DNA of 64,000 nucleotides from Halovulum marinum (GTDB taxonomy: Bacteria; Pseudomonadota; Alphaproteobacteria; Rhodobacterales; Rhodobacteraceae), in the NCBI RefSeq assembly GCF_009697225.1, contig NZ_WIND01000004.1, positions 79,065 to 143,064 of the forward strand, in the 5' to 3' direction. How positions within the stretch are numbered: position 1 is the first letter of the stretch; each line of letters begins with the position of its first letter. A program made the position numbers and the translations under genes. Below are positions 8,508 to 17,424 of the stretch, piece by piece. The notes under the pieces are model-generated. The model did no database searches and had not been told where the DNA came from. It was given only the letters and a program-made list of their open reading frames with translations.

Positions 8508-8891
8508 TCAGGGATCGGCGGCCAGCGCCGCGCCCAGCAGATCGTCCATCATCGCATCGCCGCAGCGCGACAGCCGCTGCGCGGTGGCGGCGCGCGCCAC
8601 GGCGCAGCCGCGCCGGTGGCTGTCGGCGGCGGCGCGCGCGGCGGCCGCCAGCTCGACCGCGCCGATGCCGTCGGCCATCGCGGCAACGCCGCGCGCCAGC
8701 CGCGCCGCCGCGGTGGCATCGCCGGTCGCGGCGGCGCGGTCGAAGCGGATCAGCCGGTCGGTGATCTCGAAGGCGGCATCGGCCAGCACCTGCCGGCAGC
8801 GGTCGGCGCCCATGCTGGCGCGCAGGCGGTTCAGCACCCGCGGGTCCAGCCGACCGGTCTCCGCCGTCGGCAATGCCAGTACCTGGGCCAT
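8508..8891 (-). CDS. small helical protein, possibly degenerate Hpt domain
   Basis: Protein of 127 residues, not assigned with certainty. It is almost entirely predicted helix and Ala-rich. The segment AARLARGVAAMADGIGAVELAAAARA has the spacing of a histidine phosphotransfer motif (H-x-L-K-G-x(3)-x-G-A-x-x-L) but no phospho-accepting His at the key position. ATG at 8891 is the start; a further 15 codons upstream begin with GTG. It is divergent from the carbonic anhydrase gene. It could instead be an unrelated family of small cytosolic helical proteins. Confidence 0.55.
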   Translation of the reverse strand: MAQVLALPTAETGRLDPRVLNRLRASMGADRCRQVLADAAFEITDRLIRFDRAAATGDATAAARLARGVAAMADGIGAVELAAAARAAADSHRRGCAVARAATAQRLSRCGDAMMDDLLGAALAADP

Positions 8892-8971
8892 GCGCGCCTC
8901 CTTCGCTCGTCGTGGTGCGGCCGAACATGCGGACAAAAACTGAACAAGCGGTATAGGCGCGGTGACGGGGC

Positions 8972-9010
8972 GCAGTGAAAGGCCGCAGTGAAAGGCCGCA
9001 GTGAAAGGCC
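8972..9010. repeat. three perfect 13 bp tandem repeats
   Basis: GCAGTGAAAGGCC occurs three times head to tail, followed by the partial match GCGGTGA. The array lies 47 bases upstream of the carbonic anhydrase start, within the divergent promoter gap (8892-9056). It may be an array of activator or repressor sites, or simply a slipped repeat. Confidence 0.85.
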
Positions 9011-9056
9011 GCGGTGACGGCTTGCCTCGACGCGCGGCGCATGCAATTTATCCCGC

Positions 9057-9710
9057 ATGACCTTACCCGCACGTCCCCTGCCGAAGTACCTGGTCCAGCG
9101 CTACAAGGGCTGGAAGGCCACCGACTACGCCGACAGCGCCGCCTGGTACCAGCGGCTGGCGACCGAGGGCCAGCGCCCGCGGGCGATGGTGATCTCGTGC
9201 TGCGACAGCCGGGTGCACGTAACCTCGATCTTCGGCGCCGAGATGGGCGAGTTCTTCATCCACCGCAACATCGCCAACCTGGTGCCGCCGTACAGCCCCG
9301 ACGGCAACCTGCACGGCACCTCGGCGGCGATCGAATACGCGGTCGGCGCGCTGCAGGTATCGAACCTGCTGGTGCTGGGGCACTCGCAGTGCGGCGGCGT
9401 GCAGGGCTGCCTCGACATGTGCGAGGGCAACGCGCCGGAGCTGGAAAGCGACTCCAGCTTCGTCGGCCGCTGGATGGACCTGCTGCGCGGCGGCTACGAG
9501 AAGGTCAAGGGCCAGGGCGACCGGCAGAGCCAGCTGCGCGCGCTGGAGCGGCAGGCGGTGCTGACCAGCCTGACCAACCTGATGACCTTTCCGCAGGTCG
9601 CCGACCGAGTCGCCGAGGGCACGCTGGCGCTGCACGGGCTGTGGCACGACATCGGCAACGGCGCGCTGGAATGGTACGACCCCGAGGCCGGCGCCTTCCA
9701 CGGCGTCTGA
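9057..9710 (+). CDS. beta-class carbonic anhydrase
   Basis: Zinc enzyme of 217 residues interconverting CO2 and bicarbonate in the cytosol. All four expected zinc-site residues are present: Cys48 and Asp50 in SCCDSRVH, His109 and Cys112 in LGHSQCGGV; Arg52 of the Asp-Arg dyad is also there. Length is normal for bacterial beta enzymes. It stands alone, divergent from the small helical protein and convergent with the P450 gene (22-base gap), behind the triple 13 bp repeat. Confidence 0.95.
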   Translation: MTLPARPLPKYLVQRYKGWKATDYADSAAWYQRLATEGQRPRAMVISCCDSRVHVTSIFGAEMGEFFIHRNIANLVPPYSPDGNLHGTSAAIEYAVGALQVSNLLVLGHSQCGGVQGCLDMCEGNAPELESDSSFVGRWMDLLRGGYEKVKGQGDRQSQLRALERQAVLTSLTNLMTFPQVADRVAEGTLALHGLWHDIGNGALEWYDPEAGAFHGV

Positions 9711-9732
9711 CCCGCGCCGGCAGCACCGGACC

Positions 9733-10938
9733 TCAGACCCGGATCGTAAGCCCGTCGATCTCGCGGATCGCGCCGGTGCCCCAGATCGTCGCCGGCGGGC
9801 CGGCCAGTTCCGCGTGCGGCAGATGCCGCGCCAGCACCGACAGCGTCTCTTCCATCTCGATCCGCGCCAGCGCCTCGCCCAGGCAGCGGTGCGCCCCGGC
9901 GCCGAACGCCAGGTGCAGCTTCGGGTGGTCGTCGCGGCGGATGTCGAACCGGTCCGGCTCGGCGTAGACCGCCGGATCGCGCAGCGCCGTGACCAGCGTC
10001 GGCGCGATGATCGTGCCCGCGGGCACCGGATAGCCGTCCATCTCGAAGTCGCGCTCGGCCACCTGCGCGATCGAGCCGGTCACCGGATCATAGCGCAGAC
10101 CTTCGCGCACCGCGCCGGGCACCAGCGCGGCCGGCGCGGCACACAGCGCCTGCCATTGCCCGGGGCGCTCCAGCAGGCGGCTCAGCAGCGCCGTCAGCGC
10201 CAGGCGTGTGGTATCGCTGCCGCCGACGATCAGCGTGACGATCTGCATCCGGGCCTCGGCCGGATCCAACCCGGTGGCGGCGGCCCGATCCAGGTACTCG
10301 GAAAGGAAATCGCCGCCCGCGCAATTACGGCGCGCCTGCAGCAGCGCCTCCACATACTCCGTCAGCGCACCCATGTCGCGCATCGCGCGCATCATCACCT
10401 GCGGCGAGCGCACGGTCATGCCCCGCACCGCGGAATAGACCATCTGGCCGAACCGCGCGAAATCCGCCTCCGGCACGCAGGCGATGCGCGCTATCATCCG
10501 CGCCGGCAACTCCGCCGCCACGCGGTTCAGGAAATCGACTTCGCCTTGCCCGGCCAACGGCAGGACCAGAGCCTCGGCCATGGCACGCATCTCGGGGCGC
10601 AGCGCGTCCATCAGCTTGTAGGCGAAGCTGCGCGCCAGCGGCGTGCGCCGGGCGCGATGCCGCGCGCCATGCGAGAACAGCAGGGAATACTTGAAGAAGT
10701 CATACAGCGGCCCCGAGGTGACGCCCTGCATCTCCATCGTCTCGACGCCGGCCTGGCGGACCTCGCCGCCGGTCAGCAGGCGCATGGCATTGGCGTGCGA
10801 GAAGGTGAATACCACGCCGTAGCGGTCGCGCACCAGCGGCGCCGGCTGCGCGCGCAGGAAGCCCAGATCGTCCCTGCCGTCGCTTCGCCGCCGCGCCATC
10901 GGCGGGATCTCCCGCCGGGGCTGCATCGCCATGTCCAT
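9733..10938 (-). CDS. cytochrome P450
   Basis: Soluble bacterial P450 of 401 residues. Haem-binding loop FGAGAHRCLGEALAR gives the axial Cys352; the I-helix oxygen-activation motif is GGSDTT (239-244); the K-helix ExxR is Glu279 to Arg282. No ferredoxin or ferredoxin reductase gene lies beside it, so the redox partners must be elsewhere. ATG at 10938 gives the longest family-like form; Met3 and Met5 are alternatives. The substrate is unknown. The next gene upstream, also on the - strand, is a flavin monooxygenase 98 bases away in the reverse order, so the two could be a small oxidation unit. Confidence 0.93.
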   Translation of the reverse strand: MDMAMQPRREIPPMARRRSDGRDDLGFLRAQPAPLVRDRYGVVFTFSHANAMRLLTGGEVRQAGVETMEMQGVTSGPLYDFFKYSLLFSHGARHRARRTPLARSFAYKLMDALRPEMRAMAEALVLPLAGQGEVDFLNRVAAELPARMIARIACVPEADFARFGQMVYSAVRGMTVRSPQVMMRAMRDMGALTEYVEALLQARRNCAGGDFLSEYLDRAAATGLDPAEARMQIVTLIVGGSDTTRLALTALLSRLLERPGQWQALCAAPAALVPGAVREGLRYDPVTGSIAQVAERDFEMDGYPVPAGTIIAPTLVTALRDPAVYAEPDRFDIRRDDHPKLHLAFGAGAHRCLGEALARIEMEETLSVLARHLPHAELAGPPATIWGTGAIREIDGLTIRV

Positions 10939-11036
10939 CGCCGTCCCCCGCGCCGCTGCCTGCGGCGCAGGCTAGCAGCGCGCCCGCCCGGCGGCCAAGG
11001 GACAATCTGCCGCCGCCGGCGCGACCGCGCCGGCGG

Positions 11037-12092
11037 TCAGCTCGCCAGGATGCGCCCGGCGATCCGCCGGCCCAGCGCCGGCACAAGGTCCGCCAGCGCC
11101 AGCACCGCCAGCGCCGCGCGCCGGCGCGGCCCGTCGGTCAGCAGCGTGCGGCGGCCGAACTCGCTCAGCCGGATCGTCGCCCGCCCGGCGGCATGGCGCG
11201 CGGCGGAATAGCCCTCCAGCCGCCCCTCGTCCAGCCGCGCCGCCCAGTCGGCGGCGTCGGCGATCCCGAGGTTCATCCCGCGCCCGCCCACCGGCGAGTG
11301 CACATGCGCCGCATCGCCCGCCAGCTGCACCGCGCCGCGGCCGTACTCCGGCACCTGCCGCACCATGATCCGGAACGCCCCGGCCCGGCGCAGCCGCGCC
11401 ACGGTCATCGGCACCGGCAGCATCGGCAAGGCCTCGGGGCCGGTGGCGATCACCCGGTAGCGCCCCGCCGCCAGCGGCACCACGATGCAGGCGTCGCCGC
11501 CGGGCAGCAGGTAGATCGCGAAATCCTCGGGCAGCGGCCAGTCCGGGCTGTCGACGTCGGCGATCGACCAGTCGCCGTCCAGAGTCAGCCCGTCGAACGG
11601 CAGCCCCAGCGCCGCACGCACGGTGGAATGCGCGCCGTCCGCGCCCAGCACCCGCGCCACGCGGCCCTGGCGGCCGCCGATCACCACCCGCACGCCGTCC
11701 GCGTCCTGCTCCAGCGCCTCCAGCGCGCGGCCGAACTCGACCCGGCCGCCGCGGCGCTCGAAGGCGGCCAGCAGATGCGCCTCGGTGCGGTCCTGCGGCA
11801 GCGCCAGCAGCCGCCGCCCGTCGCCGGGCCGCAGCGGCAGCGTGGCCACCGGCCGCGCGCCGCGGTGGAACACCGCCCGCCGCAGCGCCACCGCCTCGGC
11901 CCGGATCGCCGCCGCGGCGCCGCCGGCCTCGAGGATCTCCATGCTCGCCGGCAGCAGGCCGACGGCGCGCGACAGCGGCGACAGCGCGTCGCGCCGCTCG
12001 ATCACCCGCGGCAGCACGCCGCGCCGCGCCAGTTCCACCGCCGCGGTCAGCCCGGTCGGCCCCGCGCCCACGATCAGCACCTCGTCCGGCAT
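11037..12092 (-). CDS. FAD-dependent monooxygenase (PHBH fold)
   Basis: Aromatic-ring or related hydroxylase of 351 residues. FAD motifs are VGAGPTGL at residues ~8-15, GADGAHS in mid-protein and GDAAHVHSPVGGRGMNLGI for the ribityl-binding GD motif. It is shorter than the ~400-550 residue phenol or tetracycline hydroxylases and ends soon after the FAD domain, so it is a minimal member. ATG at 12092 has AGGAG five bases upstream. It is divergent from the antiporter gene with only 60 bases between starts, so the two promoters must overlap. Confidence 0.88.
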   Translation of the reverse strand: MPDEVLIVGAGPTGLTAAVELARRGVLPRVIERRDALSPLSRAVGLLPASMEILEAGGAAAAIRAEAVALRRAVFHRGARPVATLPLRPGDGRRLLALPQDRTEAHLLAAFERRGGRVEFGRALEALEQDADGVRVVIGGRQGRVARVLGADGAHSTVRAALGLPFDGLTLDGDWSIADVDSPDWPLPEDFAIYLLPGGDACIVVPLAAGRYRVIATGPEALPMLPVPMTVARLRRAGAFRIMVRQVPEYGRGAVQLAGDAAHVHSPVGGRGMNLGIADAADWAARLDEGRLEGYSAARHAAGRATIRLSEFGRRTLLTDGPRRRAALAVLALADLVPALGRRIAGRILAS

Positions 12093-12152
12093 CGCGTCTC
12101 CTTTCCCGGTAGCCCGCCCGCGGCGCTTTCGACGATGGCGCGCCCCGGAGCC

Positions 12153-14684
12153 ATGAGTATAACCGCGACCATGGACATCGTCGTCATCACCGCCTTGATC
12201 GCCAGCCTGTTCCTGGTCATCGGCATGGCCGAGCCGCTTGCCGGCCGGCTGCGGCTGCCCTACAGCGTGATCCTGGCGCTGCTCGGCATCGCCATCGGCC
12301 TGAGCGCGTCGTTCTTCCTGCGCACCGAACTGACCGACGCGCTTAATCCGGTGGCCGAGGCGATCCTGAACCTGCCGATCCGCGCCAACGTGTTCCTCTA
12401 CGTGTTCCTGCCGACGCTGCTGTTCCAGGTGACGCTGGGCATGGACCTGCGGCGGATGCTGGACGACTGGGTGCCGATCCTGGTGCTGGCGGTGGTGGCG
12501 GTGGCGATGGCGACGCTGGCGATCGGCTACGCGCTGTACTGGGCCAGCCCGCTGCCGCTGATGGCCTGCCTGCTGATCGGCTCGATCGTCTCGACCACGG
12601 ATCCGTCGGCGGTGGTGGGGATCTTCCGCTCGATCGCCGCGCCGCGCCGGCTGGCGCGCATCGTCGAGGGCGAAAGCCTGCTCAACGACGCCGCGGCGAT
12701 CGCGCTGTTCGGCCTGTTCATGGGCTTCGTGATGGCCGGCGTGCCCGACCCCGACATCGGCACCGCGCTGGCCCGGTTCCCGCGGCTGATCCTCGGCGGC
12801 GCCGCGGTCGGCTGGCTGGCGGCGCGGCTGGCGGTCGGGGCGATGGCGCCGATGCGCCGCCACCCGCTGGCGCAGATCTCGGTCTCGGTGGCGCTGCCCT
12901 ACCTCGCCTACATCGGCGCCGAGCAACTGGTCGGCGCCTCGGGGGTGATCGCGGTGGTGGCAGCCGGGATGACGCTGAACCTGATGGGCCCGGGCCGGCT
13001 CGAGCCCGCCGCCTGGACCGGCCTGCGCGAGGTCTGGGACCTGCTGGCGCACTGGGCCGGGGCGCTGATCTTCCTGCTCGCCGCGCTGCTGATCCCGCGG
13101 CTGCTCGGGCAGGTGCGGCCGACCGACCTGGCGCTGATCGCGGTGGCGACGGCGGCGGCGCTGGCGGCGCGCGCGGCGATCCTGTTCGGCCTGCTGCCGC
13201 TGCTGTCGGCGGTGCGGCTGTCGCCGCCGGTGGAACGCCCCTACCGCACTGCGATCCTGTGGGGCGGGCTGCGCGGCGCGGTGACGCTGGCGCTGGCGCT
13301 GGCGGTGACCGAGAGCGTGCTGGTGCCCGACACGGTGAAACGGCTGACCGGCATCGTCGCCACCGGCTTCACCCTGTTCACCCTGCTGGCGCAGGGCACC
13401 ACGCTGCGCTGGGTGACCGGCCGGCTCGGGCTCGACCGGCTGTCGCCGATCGACGCGGCGCTGTCGAACCAGGTGGTCGCCGTGGCGCTGCAGCAGGTGC
13501 GCGAGGACGTCGCCGCCGCGACCGAAAGCTACGAGCTCCCGCGCGAGACCGTCCGCGCCGAGGCCAAGCGCTTCGCCGAACGGCTCGACATCGCCGTCGC
13601 CGAGGCCGAGGCCAGCGCAGAGATCCTCGCCCGCGACCGCGTCACCCTGGGGCTGATCGCGCTGGCCGGGGCGGAACGCGACATGATCCTCGACCGGTTC
13701 CGCGAGCGGGTGATCTCGCCGCGGCTGGCCGACGCCATCCTCGCCGACGCCGACCGGCTGATCGAGGCGGCGCGCAACGGCGGGCGCACCGGCTACATGC
13801 GCGCCGCGCGCAGCGATCCGTTCGCCGGCCGCGGCATCCGCCTGGCCTGGGCGCTGCGCAACCGGCTGCGCTATTCCCGGCCGCTGGCGCGGCTGACCGC
13901 CGACCGGTTCGAGATCCTGCTCGCCCAGCGGCTGATCCTGCGCGACCTGCACGGCTTCATCGACCGCCGCATCCGCCGGATCCACGGCCGCCGCGTCGCC
14001 GACGTGCTGCACGAGCTGCTGGACCGCCGGCAGGAGGCGGTGGCGCAGTGGCTCGACGGGCTGCACCTGCAGTACCCGGGCTACGCCGACCAGCTCGAAC
14101 GCCGGTTCATCCGCCGCACCGCGCTGCGCCTCGAGGAACGCGAATACGACACCATGCGCGCCGACGGGCTGATCGGCGCCGAGCTGCACCTGACGCTGCT
14201 GCAGGGCGTGGCGATGCGGCGGGCGCTGACCGAACGCCCGATCGGCCTCGACATCGCGGTGCGCAAGCCCGACCTTGTGCGCCAGGTGCCGCTGTTCGCC
14301 GGCATGGAGGCGGCGGCACTGGCCCGGCTGCAGCGCGCGCTGGTCACCCGCCGGGTGCGCGCCGGCGAGGTGATCATGCGCCGCGACGATCCGGCCAGCA
14401 GCGTGTTCTTCATCGCCTCGGGCGCGGTCGAGCTGCGCGTCGCCGGCCAGACCTGGCGGCTGGGCCGGGGCGAGATGTTCGGCCAGATCGCCATGCTGCA
14501 GCAGAAGCCGCGCCGCGCCGAGGCGCAGGCGATCGCGCCGTGCACGCTGCTGGTGCTGTCCGAGGCGCGCTTCCGCCGGCTGCTCGCCCGCAACGCCCGG
14601 GTCCGCGATGCGGTGCGCGCCAGCGCCGAGGCCCGCGGCCTCGACCCGGACGAGATCCTCGGCGCCGCCGACCCCGCCGCCTGA
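12153..14684 (+). CDS. CPA1-type Na+/H+ antiporter with C-terminal cyclic-nucleotide-binding domain
   Basis: Large inner-membrane antiporter of 843 residues. The first ~410 residues carry ~12 transmembrane helices with CPA1 motifs: VSTTDPSAVVGIFR and ESLLNDAAAIALFGLF. Then comes a ~250-residue helical cytoplasmic region and a cNMP-binding domain (VPLFAGMEAAALARL through RAEAQAIAPCTLLVLSEARF) near residues 710-825. Plain NhaP proteins are ~400-550 residues. The cNMP domain suggests gating by cAMP or cGMP, as in sperm-type NHEs. ATG 12153 has CGGAG five bases upstream; ATG 12135 and 12171 are alternatives. Confidence 0.9.
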   Translation: MSITATMDIVVITALIASLFLVIGMAEPLAGRLRLPYSVILALLGIAIGLSASFFLRTELTDALNPVAEAILNLPIRANVFLYVFLPTLLFQVTLGMDLRRMLDDWVPILVLAVVAVAMATLAIGYALYWASPLPLMACLLIGSIVSTTDPSAVVGIFRSIAAPRRLARIVEGESLLNDAAAIALFGLFMGFVMAGVPDPDIGTALARFPRLILGGAAVGWLAARLAVGAMAPMRRHPLAQISVSVALPYLAYIGAEQLVGASGVIAVVAAGMTLNLMGPGRLEPAAWTGLREVWDLLAHWAGALIFLLAALLIPRLLGQVRPTDLALIAVATAAALAARAAILFGLLPLLSAVRLSPPVERPYRTAILWGGLRGAVTLALALAVTESVLVPDTVKRLTGIVATGFTLFTLLAQGTTLRWVTGRLGLDRLSPIDAALSNQVVAVALQQVREDVAAATESYELPRETVRAEAKRFAERLDIAVAEAEASAEILARDRVTLGLIALAGAERDMILDRFRERVISPRLADAILADADRLIEAARNGGRTGYMRAARSDPFAGRGIRLAWALRNRLRYSRPLARLTADRFEILLAQRLILRDLHGFIDRRIRRIHGRRVADVLHELLDRRQEAVAQWLDGLHLQYPGYADQLERRFIRRTALRLEEREYDTMRADGLIGAELHLTLLQGVAMRRALTERPIGLDIAVRKPDLVRQVPLFAGMEAAALARLQRALVTRRVRAGEVIMRRDDPASSVFFIASGAVELRVAGQTWRLGRGEMFGQIAMLQQKPRRAEAQAIAPCTLLVLSEARFRRLLARNARVRDAVRASAEARGLDPDEILGAADPAA

Positions 14685-14870
14685 GCCCGCCGCGGCGCCC
14701 ACGGGACGGCGGGCGGGGCGTCGCTCCGCAGGAGCGCGCGCCGACCCGTCCGTCCAGCAGCCCTGTCCAGCCGGCCCCGAAACCGCAGCGGCGGCCCCTG
14801 CCGGAGCCGCCGCCACCCGCCGGTTTGCGGCGTTAACAGTCTGTCAGTAACTGCTTTCCCTGCAAATTCA

Positions 14871-14917
14871 GATGCTTGAGGGGGTTTTCACGGTGAATTC
14901 CCCTTGCACGGTGCAAG
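14871..14917. repeat. paired palindromic element 3' of asd (copy also at 58032)
   Basis: Two adjacent palindromes with the common core CACGGTG. The first reads CTTGAGGGGG, then TTTTCACGGTGAATTCCCC (arms TTCAC/GTGAA, outer GGGG/CCCC). The second is CTTGCAC-G-GTGCAAG at 14903-14917. They lie just beyond the stop of asd on its downstream side. The first has a near-identical copy at 58032-58063, again just past the stop of a - strand gene. The rest of 14685-14870 is GC-rich with TTAAC at 14833 and holds no gene. Confidence 0.6.
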
Positions 14918-14920
14918 CCG

Positions 14921-15943
14921 TCAGCCCTTCTGCAGCACCCGGCGGCCCAGCAGCTCGGCGATCTGCACCGCGTTCAGCGCCGCGCCCTTGCGCAGGTTGT
15001 CGCTGACGCACCAGAAGTTCAGGCCGTTGTCGATGGTGCCGTCCTGCCGGATCCGGCTGATGTAGGTGGCGAAATCGCCGACGCACTCGACCGGGGTGAC
15101 GTAGCCGCCGTCCTCGCGCTTGTCGATGACCATGATCCCCGGCGCCTCGCGCAGGATCTCGCGGGCCTCCTCCTCGTCGAGGAAGTCCTCGGTCTCGATG
15201 TTGATCGACTCGGCATGGCCGACGAACACCGGCACCCGCACGCAGGTCGCGGTGACCTTGATCGACGCATCGACGATCTTCTTGGTCTCGGCGACCATCT
15301 TCCACTCTTCCTTGGTCGAGCCGTCTTCCATGAACACGTCGATGTGCGGGATCACGTTGAAGGCGATCTGCTTGGGATAGACCTTCGGCGCGACCTCCTG
15401 CCCGGGCACGAAGATGCCCTTGGTCTGGTTCCACAGCTCGTCCATCGCCTCCTTGCCCGAGCCGGACACCGACTGGTAGGTCGACACCACCACCCGCTTG
15501 ATCCGGGCGCGGTCGTGCAGCGGCTTCAGCGCCACCACCATCTGCGCGGTCGAGCAGTTCGGATTGGCGATGATGTTCTTCCTGGCATAGCCCTCGATCG
15601 CGTCCGGGTTCACCTCCGGCACGATCAGCGGCACGTCCGGGTCGTAGCGGTACAGCGACGAGTTGTCGATCACCACGCAACCGGCCCTGGCGGCGACCGG
15701 CGCGTATTTCTTCGTCGCGTCCGAGCCGATCGCGAACAGCGCCATGTCCCAGCCGGCGAAGTCGAAGGTGTCCAGATCCTCGGTGGTCAGGGTCTTGTCG
15801 CCGAAGCTGCACTCGGTGCCCAGCGAACGACGGCTGGCCAGGGCCACGATCGCGTCCACGGGGAACTGGCGCTCGGCCAGGATGTTCAGCATTTCGCGGC
15901 CCACGTTGCCCGTGGCGCCGACGACGGCGATGCGATAGCCCAC
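14921..15943 (-). CDS. asd: aspartate-semialdehyde dehydrogenase
   Basis: NADPH-dependent reductive dephosphorylation of aspartyl phosphate to the semialdehyde, the branch point to lysine, diaminopimelate, threonine and methionine. 340 residues, standard length. NADP-binding GATGNVG at 10-15, catalytic Cys130 in NPNCSTAQ, substrate-binding Arg236 and acid/base His243 in VGHAESI. The start codon is GTG at 15943 with AGGAG seven bases upstream. Monocistronic, divergent from the secreted small protein at 16107. Confidence 0.97.
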   Translation of the reverse strand: MGYRIAVVGATGNVGREMLNILAERQFPVDAIVALASRRSLGTECSFGDKTLTTEDLDTFDFAGWDMALFAIGSDATKKYAPVAARAGCVVIDNSSLYRYDPDVPLIVPEVNPDAIEGYARKNIIANPNCSTAQMVVALKPLHDRARIKRVVVSTYQSVSGSGKEAMDELWNQTKGIFVPGQEVAPKVYPKQIAFNVIPHIDVFMEDGSTKEEWKMVAETKKIVDASIKVTATCVRVPVFVGHAESINIETEDFLDEEEAREILREAPGIMVIDKREDGGYVTPVECVGDFATYISRIRQDGTIDNGLNFWCVSDNLRKGAALNAVQIAELLGRRVLQKG

Positions 15944-16106
15944 TTTGGTCTCCTGTAGGTGGGGATGAGTGCGGCGCTACCTAGCCTTTCCGTGCCGGGA
16001 TGAAAAGGGGGCGGGCCGCGGATCACGATCCGGTCAGGGCGCTGGCGCACGCCGCGCCGCGCGCTAGGCTGGCCCGGACCGACCGGACGCACCACAGGAG
16101 GCACCG

Positions 16107-16463
16107 ATGTTCCGACCCGCGCTCGCCATCCTCGCCTTCGCCGCGCTGCCGGCGCTGGCCGGCCCGGCCGAGATCACCGGGGTGCGCGCCGGCAAGGCCG
16201 CCGACGGCTGGCGCTTCGACGTCACCGTGCGCCACGCCGACACCGGCTGGGACCACTACGCCGACGGCTGGCGGGTGCTCGGCCCGGACGGCGCCGAACT
16301 GGGCTATCGCGAGCTGCTGCACCCGCACGAACAAGAGCAGCCGTTCACCCGCAGCCTGTCGGGCGTCGCCATCCCCGAGGGCGTGACCGAGGTGATCCTG
16401 CGCGCCGAGGACAACGTGCACGGCCCCGGCCCGGACTTTCCCTACACCCTGCCCGCCGACTGA
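16107..16463 (+). CDS. conserved secreted protein of unknown function
   Basis: 118 residues starting with a clear Sec signal peptide (MFRPALAILAFAALPALA, cleavage before GPAEI). The mature part is ~100 residues, predicted beta-rich, with the motifs FDVTVRHADTGWDHYADGW and PFTRSLSGVAIPEGV. I do not recognise a named family, though the pattern looks like a small periplasmic beta-sandwich. ATG has GGAGGCACCG upstream. It stands between asd and the hemerythrin gene with no obvious operon partner. Confidence 0.75.
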   Translation: MFRPALAILAFAALPALAGPAEITGVRAGKAADGWRFDVTVRHADTGWDHYADGWRVLGPDGAELGYRELLHPHEQEQPFTRSLSGVAIPEGVTEVILRAEDNVHGPGPDFPYTLPAD

Positions 16464-16802
16464 GCCGCACCGCGCGGCTGGCGCGGTGCGCGCCCTGACC
16501 GGACGATGCCGCGCGCGAACCGTCGGCACAGGCCCAACCGGCAAGAACAGATCGCCGTGTCATGCTGGAATCGCCGGCGCGGTGCCGTCCGCCGGCTGTA
16601 TCGCCGCGTTCGACGATGGCCACTCCGCCGACGCGGGGCCTGACCCGGGGCGCCGGACCCGACGCGGCCGTGGTGCCGGTGATCGCCGACGTTCGCGGTG
16701 CCGATCGCCTTGGCGTTCCCGGGCATGGTGCTCTACTACATCGTCGTGGCGCCGGATCGGATCTTCGCCGGCCGGGCGGGGCGCGCGGAAAGCTGAGGCT
16801 GC
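16464..16802. other. 339 bp without a clear gene; possible membrane-peptide remnant at 16682-16796
   Basis: No convincing complete gene. Right after an in-frame TGA near 16679 the + strand reads SPTFAVPIALAFPGMVLYYI, then VVAPDRIFAGRAGRAES and a stop seven bases before the hemerythrin start. The hydrophobic run looks like one transmembrane helix, either a broken transporter end or a tiny membrane protein starting at the GTG or TTG inside it. No terminator with a T-run is visible. Confidence 0.4.
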
Positions 16803-17372
16803 ATGGACGATCTGAGACTGGACCGGCGCGGCGGTCTGCCGCCGCATCTGCGCGTGCTGGCCGCGCGCTACCCGCGCGGCATGTGGACCGGGCATCCGAA
16901 CTTCTCGGGGCTGACCAGCTTCTGGCTCGACCGGCACCTGATGTTCCGCGGGCTGCAGGCGCGGCTGGAGCGGGAGGCGGCGTCGTTCCTGGACGGCGAT
17001 AACGACGGCCGGGCCTTCGGCCGCGCGGTGCAGCGGCTGGGCGGGACGTTCGTCAGCCAGTTGCACGGGCATCACCAGATCGAGGATCTGCACTACTTCC
17101 CGATGCTGGCGGCGAAGGAGCCGCGCCTGCAGGCCGCCTTCGACCTGCTGGACGCGGATCACCATGCCATCGACCCGATGCTGCACGCGCTGGCCGGCGA
17201 CGCCGACGCGCTGCTGGCCGCCCTGGCCGCGGGTCAGCCTGCGGGGCTGGCGGCGGGCGCGTTCCACGACCGGCTGCGCGGCTTCGCCCGGCTGCTGGAC
17301 CGGCACCTGGCCGACGAGGAAGAGATCGTCGTGCCGGTGATCCTGGAACATGGCGACCGCGGCCTTGGCTGA
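16803..17372 (+). CDS. hemerythrin HHE cation-binding domain protein
   Basis: 189-residue four-helix protein likely binding a di-iron centre that senses or carries O2, NO or peroxide. Candidate ligands are His and Glu in LHGHHQIEDLHYFP, His in DADHHAIDP, and His-Glu in DRHLADEEEIVVP, which matches the HHE spacing of the family. It is followed after 52 bases by the di-haem cytochrome c peroxidase gene on the same strand, so both may deal with reactive oxygen or nitrogen species. No membrane anchor or signal is seen; cytoplasmic. Confidence 0.85.
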   Translation: MDDLRLDRRGGLPPHLRVLAARYPRGMWTGHPNFSGLTSFWLDRHLMFRGLQARLEREAASFLDGDNDGRAFGRAVQRLGGTFVSQLHGHHQIEDLHYFPMLAAKEPRLQAAFDLLDADHHAIDPMLHALAGDADALLAALAAGQPAGLAAGAFHDRLRGFARLLDRHLADEEEIVVPVILEHGDRGLG

Positions 17373-17424
17373 GGCTTCCGCACCGGCGCGGGCGCGGCTA
17401 GTCTGCGCCGCGAAGGAGATGCCG

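Noticed and set aside
12093-14816. N-terminal 900-codon extension of the flavin monooxygenase frame
   Set aside because: It is the reverse complement of the antiporter gene, low complexity, and the true FAD-binding N-terminus with RBS is at 12092.
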